The notes beneath the pieces were generated by a model, which was not told where the DNA came from, made no database searches, and worked only from the letters and a program-made list of their open reading frames with translations. Both the position numbers and the translations under genes were made by a program. Positions 1 through 13,442 of a stretch of 64,000 bases of DNA are shown piece after piece. Numbering within the stretch: position 1 is the stretch's first letter; every line of letters starts with the position of its first letter. The stretch covers positions 147,888,998-147,952,997 of the forward strand of contig OY829326.1 of assembly GCA_963691655.1 (NCBI GenBank), in the 5' to 3' direction. This stretch comes from Toxonevra muliebris. Its lineage: Eukaryota; Arthropoda; Insecta; Diptera; Pallopteridae.

Positions 1-2519
1 TATTTGTTGAAGCTTTCTTTCTTTAGAAGTTTTTATTAATCCTTTGAGCAAAAGGATTAATTAAATTTCACTCACATTGGTGTCAATTACATCAATTGAG
101 AGTCAGAAAGAGAAAGAGAGAGAAAGTGAGAAAGAATGGTTGCGGATGTTGTTGCTGCTGTGTTACTGTTGTTGTGGTTAAATTCCTTTTTGCGCACCAG
201 TGTTGCCAATGTTGTCAATAACAAATGTTTATGTGTATGTATTACATATATAAAAATGTCTTTAAAAAGAATATTTAAATGCTTGAAAGAGTTTGTATTT
301 AATGTTTTCAATGTCTGCTTCAGTTTTATAAAACGAATTCATCCTCATATTCTAAGTAGAGAAATAAAGAAAAAAAACCTTTTTCTTTTTATTCGATTTT
401 TCATGGTCAAATGAATATACATAAATGCGATTTGCACTTTTCTTTCTATAATTTTTTTTCTACTACTTTATTTTTTACTACTTCCAGTTTTTTCTTTCTT
501 TTTTTATTTGGAGTAAATTCAATTTATATTCATATTCATGCACATTCGAGTCTATTATTTGTAGATTTACATATTTCCTCTTCACTTTGCTTTGTATGTA
601 TGATGATAGATACATATACCTACATATGAGCATGTGTGTGTATGTGATTTCTATTTGATTCTTCTTCAGACATTTATGCGCTGAACTTGATTCCTTTTTC
701 GCTTTCAATTTGTCACGTGAACAAAATAAAAATAGAAGAGAAGTCGTCAACATTAAAAAAAATAGTAAAAGAAGCAATAGTTGTAGAAAAAAGAAGCAAT
801 GGAAGAAGAAGAAAAAGCGGTAGAAGTAAAGTTACATATGCAGATATGACATCAGTAGCAGCAGCAGCAACAAGAACAACAACAACAATCTTGCTGAGTA
901 TTTGTTGCTAGCAGTTTAACACGTTTGCTTTAACACTTACAATGAGCAGCAACAACAAGGAGGAGGAAACAAAAAATATGAAATCACAGCGGAAGTGTAA
1001 CTATAGGTGAAATTTTATAAGGAAGAGTACTCATATGCACACACACACACATACAAACACACACACATACACATGTTTACATGTGTATTCTGCATGCAAA
1101 TATAGAATTGTTCGGGTTCATATATGAAGCTATAAAATTGCAAAAATATTGAAGCAAAATGAAAAAAAAAAAAAAAACAAACAGATATAAAAAATAAAAT
1201 CATGAATTCTTTTATATTTTTATGAGCGTAAATGGAACTGAAAATATGAAAAATATAAAAAAATCGTATATGCATGTACGTGCACTAGCGAGTAAGTATG
1301 ACCTGTCGTAATGTAAATGTTTTATAAGTTCAATGTTAGGTTAAAAGCATTAAAGTGAAAATGAAAATTAACAGCGTATGTACATCCAGCTAAAAAAATA
1401 AAAAAAATAAAAATATTTTCATAGAAATTGTGCGCACATTTTAAAGTGAAAAACTGAATCAACTGAGGGGAGCAATTTACATATACATACATAAATTATG
1501 AATTTATACATAAATTATGAGCTAGCCTACGTTGAGCTAGGAAGAGGTCAAGCTTTTCGCTTTTTATTATGGATAAGTTGTCTGCATTTCTTATTATATA
1601 AAGTCTTATCGCTAACGATTATCATTAAGTAATGAGCTTGACTGAAAGCAAGCAGTAACTTTCTTAAGCTTCTTCTTTTTTGTGATAAATGGAAGGACGA
1701 AAACTCAAGCAAGAAATTGGAATTGATAAATTCTAAATAAAAATTGTTAGTATCATATACATAGGCTTAAATTTGGCATTACGAGTAAAATGATTTTATA
1801 ATTGTGGTAACTCTAGCAGATATTCTTTAACCCTAAACCTTATAATTTAAAATGTAATAAATTCTCTTATTCTTTTCCTTTGTTTAATTTGCTTCTACAG
1901 ATAGAAGAAAACTAAAAATTTCATAAAATCACACTGGGAATAAAAACTAAGTCGAAAACTTTTTTTGAGACCGCCAAACTGACTGAGGTTTAATGTTAAG
2001 AATAACACTGAGAAATCAAATAGTACCATAAAAGATTAGGATACGAGACAAGGAATTAAGTAAATAAAGCAAAATATTTTTCTGTGTATATTTCAAGTAT
2101 CATATACTACCATTTTCAAGACCAAATTTCAGAGTAGTTGTTTTCCAGCAGACAATCCAAAAAAACTGTAAAATTTAGTAAAAAAATAAAACTTTCAACG
2201 CTTAAGGATTATGGCTGCAGAATTTTTTTTATCACTTTTTAAATATGGTAACCTAGAAGTGAAAAAATTTCAATATTGCTAATTTTTACACACAACTTTT
2301 TTGCCCTGATTTGGACGAGAAATACGTATACTAAATCTTGGGTCTAGCAAAATCCATAACTTCGCAAGTTTGTGTAATTTTTTGATTGAAAATTATAAAA
2401 ATTTATTTGAGGCTTACAGATAGAAAACTCCCATCTCTTTCTTGAAAATAATTCTGGATGCTCTTGTCCTGATGATACATGCAAAAAACAAATAAATTAT
2501 AGAGTTCGTTTATTACTTT
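1..2519. other. AT-rich non-coding stretch with microsatellites
   Basis: I see no gene here. The stretch holds runs of T and A, a CAA/CAG-rich patch near 855-960, a CA-rich microsatellite at 1037-1072 and scattered ATG/TAC repeats. The open frames on both strands are short, rich in Phe, Lys and Asn, and follow the simple repeats rather than any protein family I know. Confidence 0.6.
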
Positions 2520-3190
2520 AAACTAGATTCTTCCTGAAGATGCTAAGCTTTATTGAGCTCGTTCCTGTAATTCTAGATCCTCCTTAGAGATGCTTGGTTT
2601 ATTTGAACTCGTTCGTGCTTTTAAAACAAGATTTTATATATTCGTTGAATAAGTTAGCCTTAATTGTGCTCGTTCATGTTCCTAGAATATATATTACTTG
2701 AAGATGCTAGGCTCAATTGAGGTCATTCTGAATTTTCCTTGGAGTTGGACGTATACCTAGAATAACATATATAAATTCTCATGGAGATGTTATAAAATAA
2801 GCTTATAAGATTTTCGATTTCTCTTGGAAATCGTATACTTAGAACAACATTCTAAATTTTCTTTAAAGGTGTTCATTTTAAATGAACTCGTTCCAATTGA
2901 GTATAAACTCAGGTACTTAGAACAAGATTCAAGACCTTTTTTTTAAAGATGTTAAGCTCCATTGAATTCGTTTATGTGTTTACAAAAATATTCTAGTTCT
3001 CCTTTGAAATGCTGAGATAAATTGTGCTCGCTCGTTTCGTTAGAAAATATTTTAGATTCTAGGTTTTTTTCATTTTCTCAGAGATGCATTGCTCAATAGT
3101 GTCTAGAATTTTCTTGAAAATGCTAGGCTCAATAATAACTTTCATGTGGGTACTTACAACAAGAGTCTAAATTTTTCTTGAAGGTGCTAG
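2520..3190. repeat. Degenerate ~60 bp minisatellite
   Basis: About ten diverged units follow each other. Each carries a core like GAAGATGCTAGGCTCAATTG, then an 'agctcgttcatg' block, then 'cttagaacaagattct'. Recognisable unit starts lie near 2535, 2590, 2650, 2703, 2950, 3008 and 3118. Unit length wanders between about 55 and 75 bp, so this is an old array. No coding frame runs through it. Confidence 0.7.
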
Positions 3191-3639
3191 GTTTAGAAAA
3201 TCCACTGTTAAAATAATGTGGGTATTCACGCATTGATGACAAATATAATTTTAACGTTGCTCAAGCGCAGATTATGAAAGTTTGGCATTTTTAGAGCAAC
3301 AAACACATTGCCAAAAAATCTGTATTACTCTTCAAATTACGCACTGCATCGATTCAATGCAAAATTTTAACAGAGTCTAATTGCGAATTGATAAACAGCT
3401 GATTGCGGCTTCAGAAAATAATTGTTTAATACAAAAAGAAGAATCCAAAATATATTTATTGTTTTGCAGTAAGGTAATAATATTTTGATAGTTAAATTAT
3501 TTCGCATCTCCAATATTTGGATTGAACGCTTATACGTTAGTGCACAAATAAGTAGCATACTCACAATTTCGCATTTTCGCACCAACGCGTGAATACCCAT
3601 AATGTAAGTATGAAGCTTTCGCACGGCAATCTACTATAC

Positions 3640-4210
3640 TATGAGAAACAAGTGTAATAGCTCCGTCACAGAGGGACAAAAATAGAAGGAATGGTGGTAG
3701 GCCAATGAATATTTTTAAGGTAAAGATTAAGAAATATTGCAAATTTCAGTCAAATTGGTTAACGAACACGCCCACTTCCCATACAAACTGAATGAAAAAA
3801 TTACAATATCTCAAAAACTGTTGAAGTAATAAACTACTGTGCAGTAGCTACCAATAATGTAAACACTCCCTAAAACAAAAATGGTCAAGATTGGGAATAC
3901 GGGCGTGGCACAGTGTGACGAGTTCATGTAGTGAACGGACAAAGATAGAAGGAGTTATTGTAGATTAATGAAATTTGGTACAAATCGTTTTTATGAGCAA
4001 CGAAGCCAATACACAAAATCTTAGGAAAATCGGATTAAAATCACGCCCACCTCTCATATAACTTTTTAAATTTTTTTAAAGTAAACTAATGTTATATCAA
4101 AATAAGTAACGGCAGATAGTTGAAAATTCTTCAGAACAGCCCCAAGATTACTAAGAGGTACCTATGAAACTATTTTGATATCGGCCACGCCCACCTTTCA
4201 TATTAAAAAA
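3640..4210. repeat. Diverged repeat with CGCCCAC boxes
   Basis: Two diverged units about 270 bp apart share 'ggacaaaRatagaagga' (near 3673 and 3939). The region carries four CGCCCAC/GGGCGTGG boxes, near 3768, 3901, 4045 and 4188, each followed by a short AT-rich run. I recall CGCCCAC-box repeats as common in fly genomes but cannot assign a transposon class. No frame survives. Confidence 0.5.
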
Positions 4211-4249
4211 AATTAAATGTGGGATTTAAATACATACAAATTTAATTTT

Positions 4250-7200
4250 TTGTTTATTTCGTATTGATATTCACACATTGAAAAAAAATAGTCACTTTAG
4301 TTTTCATCGCTAGTTTACCTATCTGGAGAAACCTTACTGTCATTGTCCTCTGTGCCTTTATATTCTTCTGACAATATGAATTGTTCTATTTTATCCCCAT
4401 TTTTCCCATGTTTAGCTTCTGTCTGTAAACAACTAAGCAGCAGCTTTCATTATTTGTTCGGGATATCTTCAAGCTATAAGCTCTCTTCATATGATAACTT
4501 AGGCCAGCCTTTCCCGATCCCATACATTCTAGCTTGCACTAAATTTTAAGATCATAAGCCTCAATTCCTCAGATTCTTTTCTCCTTCGCTGCCAAGCTCT
4601 TTCTCAATAAAATTTTTTACACCATCAAACGTGTTGGCTTGCATATTGCTTTTTACTTGCAACCAAGCATTAAAAACCGCTTTAATTTGCACACGGCTAC
4701 TCACTGAAAAAGTTGTATATGTTCAGAAAAAGCAGACGAAAGCAGATGAAACTTTCAAATATTAATCTACATACTTGCTTGAAAGAAATATAAAAAAAAA
4801 AAAAAAAATCGAAGGTGTTAAGAAGTGTTTTTTTTTATTTAACTTTAAAGTTCAGAATTTTAATTGTTTTAGAGTGCTTTACAATATCGGTAAAAATCAA
4901 ACGTCAAAAATGTATATGTTATCAACACTTGATTCATATATCGAGTTACACTCAAGTTATCGAAATTCAAAGATGAAGCATAAATTTGACTTTGTAATAT
5001 GGAAGAATGAAGACATAAAAATAAGTGACTTTGAACTCCCATAACTTTTTTTCTTTACAAATATTTTGTAATTATCATTGAAACTTCATACCCTAATTTT
5101 CAATTCTCTAATATCGCAATTAACTCTAAAATTTTTATTAAATTCCAATAGCAAAGCAAGCCGACCAAATTTGGTTAAACCTTGTACTTAGAAATCAGAA
5201 TAAACTTTTCAAAGGTTTTTGACACGCCGAAAAAATTTCTCTGATAGTTCAGATTTTCGAGATATTCAAACTTATGCGGATATCACTTTTTTCGAGATAT
5301 TTGATAAGATAATTTATTTTTATAAAATCATTAATGGGGTAAACTGCTCTTCCTCTACAAAACACATTAAGATATGTCGGGATATCTTTTTTCATCTTCG
5401 AAAAATCGTATGTCTCTCGATTTGTGAAAAATGCGGGGAATGAATACATATAATATGAAAAAATTTGTCTGTGATTGAAAATGCGAAATATCAAACTAAA
5501 CATGTTTAGAAATTTATAAAAATTTAATTTTTAAGTGGACTTATGAATTCATAATTTTTCGACAGTTAGCAATTTATCTATCTATACTTTGAGTTTATCT
5601 GTGATAAATTTAGCCAGTACAGTATCAAGCCTGTAATCTCCGCTACTAATTAACCTAATAAACTTCACATAGAAAATTTTCTAAAAAATGTTTTTATTAA
5701 AAAATATACAGATTAACTTCAATAGAGCGATTGAAATACTAATAAAATTTGGTTGAATTGAATTAACAAGTATAATTCCATATTTTTATTCATGTCAGTT
5801 CTTGGATACCAGCATTTTTTTTTTTGGTAATTAATGTGTTTATGCAGAAACTTTCTGGATCCAATCTGACCAAAATCCAATTCAATTCATAATCACATAA
5901 ATGAATTTTACGCTAATTAAATTTCATAAATAAACTCATACTTGAGTATATTTAGCTATAATTGCTTTATTATTTTTACAATGTTTTAGTTCAAATAATT
6001 TCATAGCCATCAAGTACCGGCAATTATTACATCCATAGATTTACGTTTTCTTCTGTGTATTTCCACGTCCAGACGGCTAGACAACAAAAATTGTAACGGA
6101 AGTCACTTAATTTCTGTTCAATTTGCAGCGCGTTCACAATTCATATCCGCTGTTCACACATACTCAAATACACTAACACATACACATAGTAAATACAATT
6201 ATACAAACACATACACACCCATATACGATATGCCCTTAATACAGTAAACATCTTCACTTGTTCAATATTTACATTAATATCATTACCCAAAAAAAAAAAA
6301 AAAAAAAAAAAAAACTGAATACAGAAAAAACGGCAAACGAATGAATGAAATTTTCGTATACCCCAGGATAATTTGAAATAGAGTGAGACACTTAAAAACA
6401 AATTCCACACGTTCGTACTAATATAAATTTTTTTTCTGTTTTTGAGTGGGAGTTTGAGAAGAGCAAAACGACAGACGCTCGACGACGATGACGACTGCAA
6501 GCAACGACAATATGTTGCCATATACTAATGAAAACACAAATTACTTCCGCACATTGGCACGTTCGAGGCAACAAACGAACGAGGACGAAAGAGCGAGGAC
6601 AATATGAAAAAAAATATATATCTGTGATGCTGCTCTAAATGTAGCTATGTTGCTACATATGAATGTAAGTATGTATGTATTTCTTGGTAAATGTGTGCAC
6701 AAATTCATTTTTGTGTATATGTGTGTGTGTATCTGTGTAATTTTAAGCATATATTGCCATATTTACAATGACAATCCCAGATCGTTCGGTAATAAACCCA
6801 TAGAAATGCAATTATTAGATTTTCCTACTCTTTCTCTTTTGCTGCTGCTGCTTCTTATATAAACGAAATTGCATGTAACCCAAAGTAGTGAGAGGGAATG
6901 AACAAACCAAAGGAAGTAGAAGCAGCAACAGGAGAAGAAGAAGAAAAAGAAGAAGGCCACTATCAAACCATCGATATGGATTATAAACATTGTGTTGAGT
7001 TGAATCTGAAAATTCATATACAGGGAGTTATAGCTACACAATTTTTATGGCGAAATGCGTTACATTTAAGTAGATACAATATTAAAAGCTATAATTTTTT
7101 TTCTAGAGTGAGTATCTGTTTGTGTGTGTTGAGAGTTGAGCGTGATATTTTTGCAAAATGAAAGATTAGCAATTTTTGAATTTAACGAAACAACAGTAAA

Positions 7201-8340
7201 AAAAAAAAAAAAATTCAATGCATTTATTTATTTATTTACTATGCTTGAAATGTTTTATTTTTTTTTTGTAGCTATCTATCTGAAAAATTATTTCAAAAGT
7301 GAATGCGCTTTGCAAAAAAGAAAAATATAAATCAATGCAATCAATAATTGTTGTAAACAACTGAGATTTCTGCACTCGGTTTGCAATGGCTTAGACACAC
7401 TTTTTGTCATATTGGCAATTCAAAGACTGGTAGTGGAGAAATAAGGGTCATTTCTAAGTACTTATCTGAAGACTTCAGTATTTTTTTAGCAAACATCAGA
7501 GTCAGTGAAAAGTTTTCAAGAAATATAAGTATTTAAAAAAGTTGGATCTGTGGATCTAAGGGGCGAGGTAGGAATTTGCCCATAAAATCTTCTCCTTCAC
7601 GATCAGTTATCATGACCGTGTCTTTTGAATTAAAAGCCTTTTTGATGGAAGAAAAAGGAAGGTGAACTTATCCACCTTATATACTTTATTTAACTGTAGA
7701 CATTGTCCAAAAATCCTAAATTTCCTTTCGGTTATTTTGCATTTAAGCCTAAACTAATGAAAAGATTTTGAATGGGTTTTTTTTGTGAAAATATAACCAA
7801 AATGTAATCTTATCAAGCCTTTATATTCATGAGGTTGTAATCCTTTTATTGTTTCTAGTCCCACTGCAGTTCCCATGATTAATCTGCTGGAAATGTAAAC
7901 GTGACCAGACTGCATATAGTTCACGTTAGACATTATTGCAGTTGCAAAGATTTGAGCTCATGTTACCTGTGTATGGACAAAGTTTCACTCTTCTGAAATG
8001 ACCTTGATAAAATTATATAGTATAGCGTAACCAGACTCCATTTCTGACGAATGACGTGAATTCTATCTATCGCAGACTCAATTTCTATAGTATAGCGGAA
8101 ATTTTTCTTTGTCAAAAAATTGTCGTACGCATTTTTCATTTTGCTCCACACTGCTTTTTATAGTGGTCTTTCTGCGACAAATATTTCCATTAAAATGGTT
8201 TTCTTTTTTTTTGCTACACTAAAAAAAAAGTACACGAAACAGCTCTAAAAATAACATTTTTTGTTTACTATATTGAGCCAACATTAAAAAATATCAAAAT
8301 TGACATTACAAAATGTAGTTTTAACATTACTAATGTTAGA
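4250..8340. other. AT-rich stretch without recognised genes
   Basis: This holds a 26-base A run at 6289-6314, a GT/AT microsatellite around 6655-6735 and a purine-rich GAAGAAGAA patch near 6930-6960. The open frames (for example 6141-6521 minus and 6763-7041 minus) sit on these simple repeats. I find no family motifs and no intron/exon pattern. Confidence 0.55.
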
Positions 8341-8499
8341 GCGGCTTACAGACGCCGGTTAAATGGAGTCTGACATGTCGAGGCGGATGTAGGGCACAGT
8401 ATGATATATCACCAGTTGTCAGTACAGTGCCCACTGTTCTTGATGCCCGTGGACAATCATGTGTCTTGCATCCGCTTGGGAAGAAGATATGAAGTCAGG

Positions 8500-9400
8500 T
8501 TCCCGAACGTGATCAATGGTTAAGTCCAGAGGTCGTACTCCGGGGTCTTCGTCATGTCTTCTATACCGACGGATCCAAAACCTCAAACGGTACTGGATCC
8601 GGTTGGTACTTGGACGATGAGACCAAGTAGTCTTTTTCCACTAGAAAGATGGCGTCAGTTTTCCTAACGGAGGTTTTTGCTATCCTAGACGTGGTGAGCT
8701 GGATAATTGAGAAGAGGTGGCATGGGAAGTGCATAGGTATCTGCAGTGATAACCAAGCTGCACTGAAGGCTCTTGCTAACTCTGTCAGCTTCTCAAAATT
8801 GGTCAGCGAGCGTAAGGCAAAACTAAATAGTATTGCAAAACACAACAAGTTATGCCTTATATGGGTTCCAAGACACTGCGGTATTGCAGGGAATGAACTA
8901 GCTAATTAACTAGCTAATGAAGGCTCTGCAATGACTCCTAACAGGAAATCAGCGGAATTTCATCTCAAAGGGAGAAGAAAGGACCTGAGATTACTGGTGG
9001 GTGTCATCACAGGGCACAACACATGTGGTCAGCATATGACTAACATGGGTGTCATCACCGATCCAATTTGCCAATCGTGTCTCGAGGACGACGATACTAC
9101 GGAGCTTTATCTTTGTAGCTGTCTGGCGTTCGCGAGAATCAGATTAAGGCTGTTGGGTAGTGATGACTTGAGTATGAATAATGTCCATACTCTCCCTCTT
9201 CCGGAGCTTTTAAGGTTCATCAGTGAAACAAAGAAGTTCGAGTTTGAGAGACCCTAGACCTTTCTTCTTCCCATTTATCCCCATATAACTTTCCTGTCTC
9301 TCTACTAACTTCTACTGGTACTATCCTTGGGTATAGCACAATGGTCTTCGTTGACTGAGTGCTTTGGTTAAGTCCAGCCCACCAACAACTCTAAACTCTA
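8500..9400 (+). mobile_element. Jockey-like LINE 3' end, RNase H fragment (copy A)
   Basis: The 5'-truncated end of a non-LTR retrotransposon. The frame reads YTDGSK (first RNase H Asp), TEVFAI (Glu), CSDNQAA (second Asp), then IWVPRHCGIAGNELAN, where the usual final Asp of GNExAD is Asn. A C-terminal zinc-knuckle-like part follows (GHNTCG, CQSC), then a PELLRFI motif near 9208. In-frame stops near 8629 and 8907 show it is dead. RNase H would degrade the RNA strand during target-primed reverse transcription. After the stop at 9255 comes a short 3' UTR containing GCACAATGGTCTTC and GACTGAGTGC (9335-9363), the motif shared with other LINE ends and the SINE here. The upstream limit is uncertain; decayed LINE sequence may start near 8343. 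Confidence 0.85.
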
Positions 9401-9929
9401 AATTCAACACACAACATATCAATCTGATATTTTTTGCCGTAAAACTAACATTTTTGTTTTTGCTGTAAAATTTTCATTTTTGCTGTAGAGTTCTAGGTCA
9501 TAATTGGCTCAAATTTCAGGTTTATCGGCCAAAAACAGTATAAATTTGCTCTCAGTCAGGGCCGTTTTCCAGGGCAATGCCAATCCAAAGACTTAGTCCT
9601 TTAAATATAAAGAAAAAATTTTTTATTTTTCAAGAAAAGTTCCTCTTCTTGAATATAATTTATATAATTCACTTCACGTTGCTAATTTTCTTGAAAGACT
9701 TCCTAACCTCTGCGGATGAAGTACATATTAACCCCCACAAAGTTGTTTGCTATTTACTTGAACAGATTATAACACAATAAACCTATAAAAGCCTGTCGAT
9801 GAATGAATAAACTGTGCATCTAAAATTAGTAATAAAAATATTTAAGCCATGGATTAGGATGGTCTGATTCTTTGGATATAAAAAAGAAAATTCATACAGG
9901 GAGCTTCTGTAAAGTGACAGTGTTTTTTG

Positions 9930-10190
9930 AGGAAGGAAGGGCGAATGCAAGAAGGTTGACATTTTTTCTTTTTTAAAAAACTGATTTTGTTGAAATTTCT
10001 TGAACCAGGGGTTTTTTTTTGGGTCGAGAACCATATTTTCAGAACAAAATTTAATCTGGTAAATTCTGAAGTTGGGAGAAACAGGGAAAATTGAGTTTTT
10101 CCTTGTACTGAAGCGCCATTTATGGTGCGATTGATTTTCTTGAAATTTTGTGTACCAAGGTTTTTGGACCAAGAAGTCTATTTTTAGTTT
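9930..10190 (-). repeat. Two units of a ~150 bp repeat (minus strand)
   Basis: Read on the minus strand, two units share CCTKGTNCAMRAAATTTCAA followed by 'aaaatc'. On the plus strand these blocks lie at 9983-10010 and 10133-10160, 150 bp apart. One unit continues 'gcaccataaatggcgct' and 'cagtacaagg', which matches the units at 30560-30890. The same repeat family is therefore present at two loci about 20 kb apart in opposite orientation. The 129-codon minus frame across it is a by-product. Confidence 0.65.
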
Positions 10191-13100
10191 CTATTCTAAG
10201 AAATTTTTGAAAAGAGGTTCCGGAGTACAAGTTAGTACAAGTTTTATAAAACATAAAATGCGGGTGAGTATTGTGCGAATAATGAAAAAGCAAATTAATT
10301 AAAGCAACCTAATTAATTATGAAATTCACTGAATTATTTGCACAACCCTAGCATGTACCTTCTTCTCGCACAACGCGCTGTCACGAAATCGATCCACTCG
10401 AATGATACTAGGAAAGTTGAAGGTTACTTATTAGGAAATTTTCATCTGAGTTTTTGCAGTGATCGAATTTCAAATTTACATGGAAGGGATTATAACTTAA
10501 GCCCCTGCTTGATTGAGTTGATGGAAATTTGTGATTTCTGTTTAAATTAACCAAGGGAAAAAAATTAACCAAAGGAACTTGCATTCAAAACGTAAATTTT
10601 CAATTGCAATTAAACGAAAAACGCAATTAAGCGGTTGCCAATTAACAGGGGATTACTTTATACTATTTTATATGTGATTGAGTATTGCAACTGAGAAGCG
10701 TTTTATTACTCCGTAACAAGCTGCTCTGCGTGAGAGCTGATTCGAGACTGAGACTCGATATACCTGATCAGAATCAGAAATCTGTCTCCCCCAATGCATG
10801 AGAAACAATTATTGAAGCGTCCTTCTACTAAATAATAATGTTTTATTGATTTGAATATCTGTTGCAACTTTTTAAATGCTGCAAGCAATTGAAAAGACTT
10901 TAAAGAGAAATTAACTTATGTGTATTGAAATGTAGGGTGCATAAGCATCGAAAATAATTCATAAATAAATTGTAAGGAAATTGGCATTGAAGCACATTAC
11001 AACACACTAACATTTTGCAACAATATTGCAATGGAATAACAGAAGCAGCGGCATGAGTTTCTAAGGAGATGGTATAAGTTGATGAGGAATGCTACCATGA
11101 TATTCCATCATTTTGGACAGACAAAAAAACACAAGCGACACAACTGTGCGATATTTATTTCTGTCACAAAACGAATTCATTGGTTTAGAATTTTGATGAC
11201 ATTTATATATGGTATGTACGTAGAAGTGTATGTGATGGTATTTGGAAAGGGATTTTGGGATTGGAGATGGGCGAGTGCATGAACTTTGTATAAGTATTTA
11301 TAATTGTATTGACGCTTGAAGGTGGCACTGCCATGAAGATTGAAGAGAAAAACATTTCGAATATTTTCCACATAAATAAAGTTTATTGCTCTCTTTATTG
11401 GTTTATAATAAATGCAATTATTAGTTAAAAGAAAGAATAAAAAACAAGAATCGATTTAAAATCGATTTAAATTTTCAACTAAATTAAAATCACAATAGAA
11501 TTAATAACATTTTTGTAAAAAGTATTAAAAGTATTATTACCTTTAACCTCAATCTTCTCACCCTAAGCTTTGTAAATTCGAAACAGGTTGCTACTGGTAG
11601 GTAGCACTTCATTGAGGGGCACAACGCGACACGACACGGCACGGCACGTCTCATATTGTGTCGCATCTTTTGCGGTGTCGCAATATGAAATGTCATGCGG
11701 TTACAAAAACTCCCCAAAAATAAAAAGAAAAAAAAAATAACTTGCGTTATAAAAATGTTATTATCACACCATTATGCCACATCCAGATGCTTATTATGAT
11801 GAAGATAAAGCGGTTTTTTTTTTTTTTTCGTTCTTTCTACTTATTTTCTAAAGCTCGTTTCTTGTGATTTGTGTCTGTTTGTGTGTCTTTCTGCGTGTGT
11901 GTGTGTGTTTCATTTGCTTTTTATTTTCTTCATCTTCCTACTTCTTTTCCTCTTTATAATTTTATATACTTTTGTGTGCTCTTTTGAATGTACTCGTACA
12001 TATTCAAATTGAGCTCATCTTATATTACATGCGTGTATACTTTGCTAAAGCGCGGCATACGTGCGGGGAGGTGGAGGGCGAATTTTTTTATATGTTTTTT
12101 AAGTCTTTTATGGTAGCATATATTTATATGTACATGCATACAAATATGACAGACTAAAATTGTCATGAATACACACACATACATTTATGAGTTTGTATTT
12201 ATATGTGTATATGTGTGTATGCATGCTTATAGCCACTAGCGGGTCCAAATATTTCCTATTGAGGGTTTTTAATTTTTTCATCTCTTAAAAAACTTACTGG
12301 ATTCATGATCAACGATGATTGATTCTCATTGGCAAGAGATGCGAAAAGGGAGGAAGGTTTTCCCCAAAAGTCCCCCTAGGATCCGTTAGTGCACGCAGGA
12401 TATATTCATTGAGTACAATATGGAAAACTTGATTTTTTATTTTGACATCAATGAATATATTTTATTTTTTATCTTCTTGTTGAACTTTGCTAACACAAGT
12501 ATGACGTAATAAATGTAGGTTTGGAAAAATTGCAGCTATCTGTGGTAAAAAACTTGGATGTATTGTTTGCTTCACCAATGATTCTAGAGGTTGCGGAAAG
12601 GAGAAAGAGGGGACTAGATAAATCTTTTCGATCTTGCAAAAACTGAAAAAACTATTAAGTTCAAAAGAATACGAAGTTCACACGTTTCTGATGTTAAGTA
12701 ATCTATAGTAAAATTTTATAAGTAACATTATTTTTGAATATATTAACTTTCTGTGGACACACTAATTCGGTAAGAATTGAATCTTTCCGGAAAAGGACAA
12801 AAAAGACCCATAAAGGGAGGAGATAATGGATTAAATTTTCCAAAATATGTTCATCGAACGATCTTACTATTAGGTGCTGAACACATAAACATTCTCAGAT
12901 GCAACAATAACCAAGAAATCGTGTGTTATACAGTATACTTTTAGGCCAAAAATAGACTCTGCCACAGTGCTCAAGGACTTTAGATGTCTAACAAGTACAC
13001 TCTGACCCCTATCACTTTCTTTATAGGATTTGCAGCCTTATACTCTTCTGTCTTCCGGTTAAAATAAGAGGAACTAATTAGCAAACCACCACTTTAAGAG

Positions 13101-13442
13101 TTTAACAAAGTGAAGGTGTTCTAAATACTCAATCAACAATCTACAATCTAGTATTCTATTTTAGTATAAACTTCATCATTGTTCAGCGACTTAAAGTCTC
13201 CCATTATAAACTTCGCTATTTTATTGGTTAGAATTTCTTAGTGGCTTAATGCCCTTTGTGGGGCATAGCGACGACATATCCTGTTGTCTGTTGGCAGATG
13301 TTTCAGGTAGAACTAGCATCATTTACACTCTGCTTCTGCCAATGTGGTTGAGCTTCGAATTTTTCCTGGTCTTCCTACTTTAAGTGAGCCTTAGGATTTT
13401 TATCTGAATGCTTATTTTGCAAGGTTATTCTTTGGTTTCCTC
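10191..13442. other. AT-rich stretch; GC-rich CGACACG patch and a candidate small MITE
   Basis: I see no gene. Notable items are a GC-rich patch of ACACG/GCACG repeats with a hairpin (11620-11690), a T run near 11815-11829, a GT microsatellite at 11894-11908 and a possible short inverted-repeat element at 12233-12392. The rest is AT-rich with short chance frames. Confidence 0.55.
12233..12392. mobile_element. Candidate short MITE with CACTARCGGRTCC ends
   Basis: The left end is CACTAGCGGGTCC and the right end is the inverse of CACTAACGGATCC (11 of 13 match). A GGGGA/TCCCC-rich part lies inside the right end. A shorter relative occurs at 34674-34730, and similar single ends lie near 26400, 36868 and 53034. 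The flanking bases show no clear duplication, so the class is open. Confidence 0.4.

Noticed and set aside
6141..6521. 126-codon minus-strand frame
   Set aside because: It is read through an A run and CA/TA repeats; the Phe run and Cys/Tyr-rich parts are repeat-coded.
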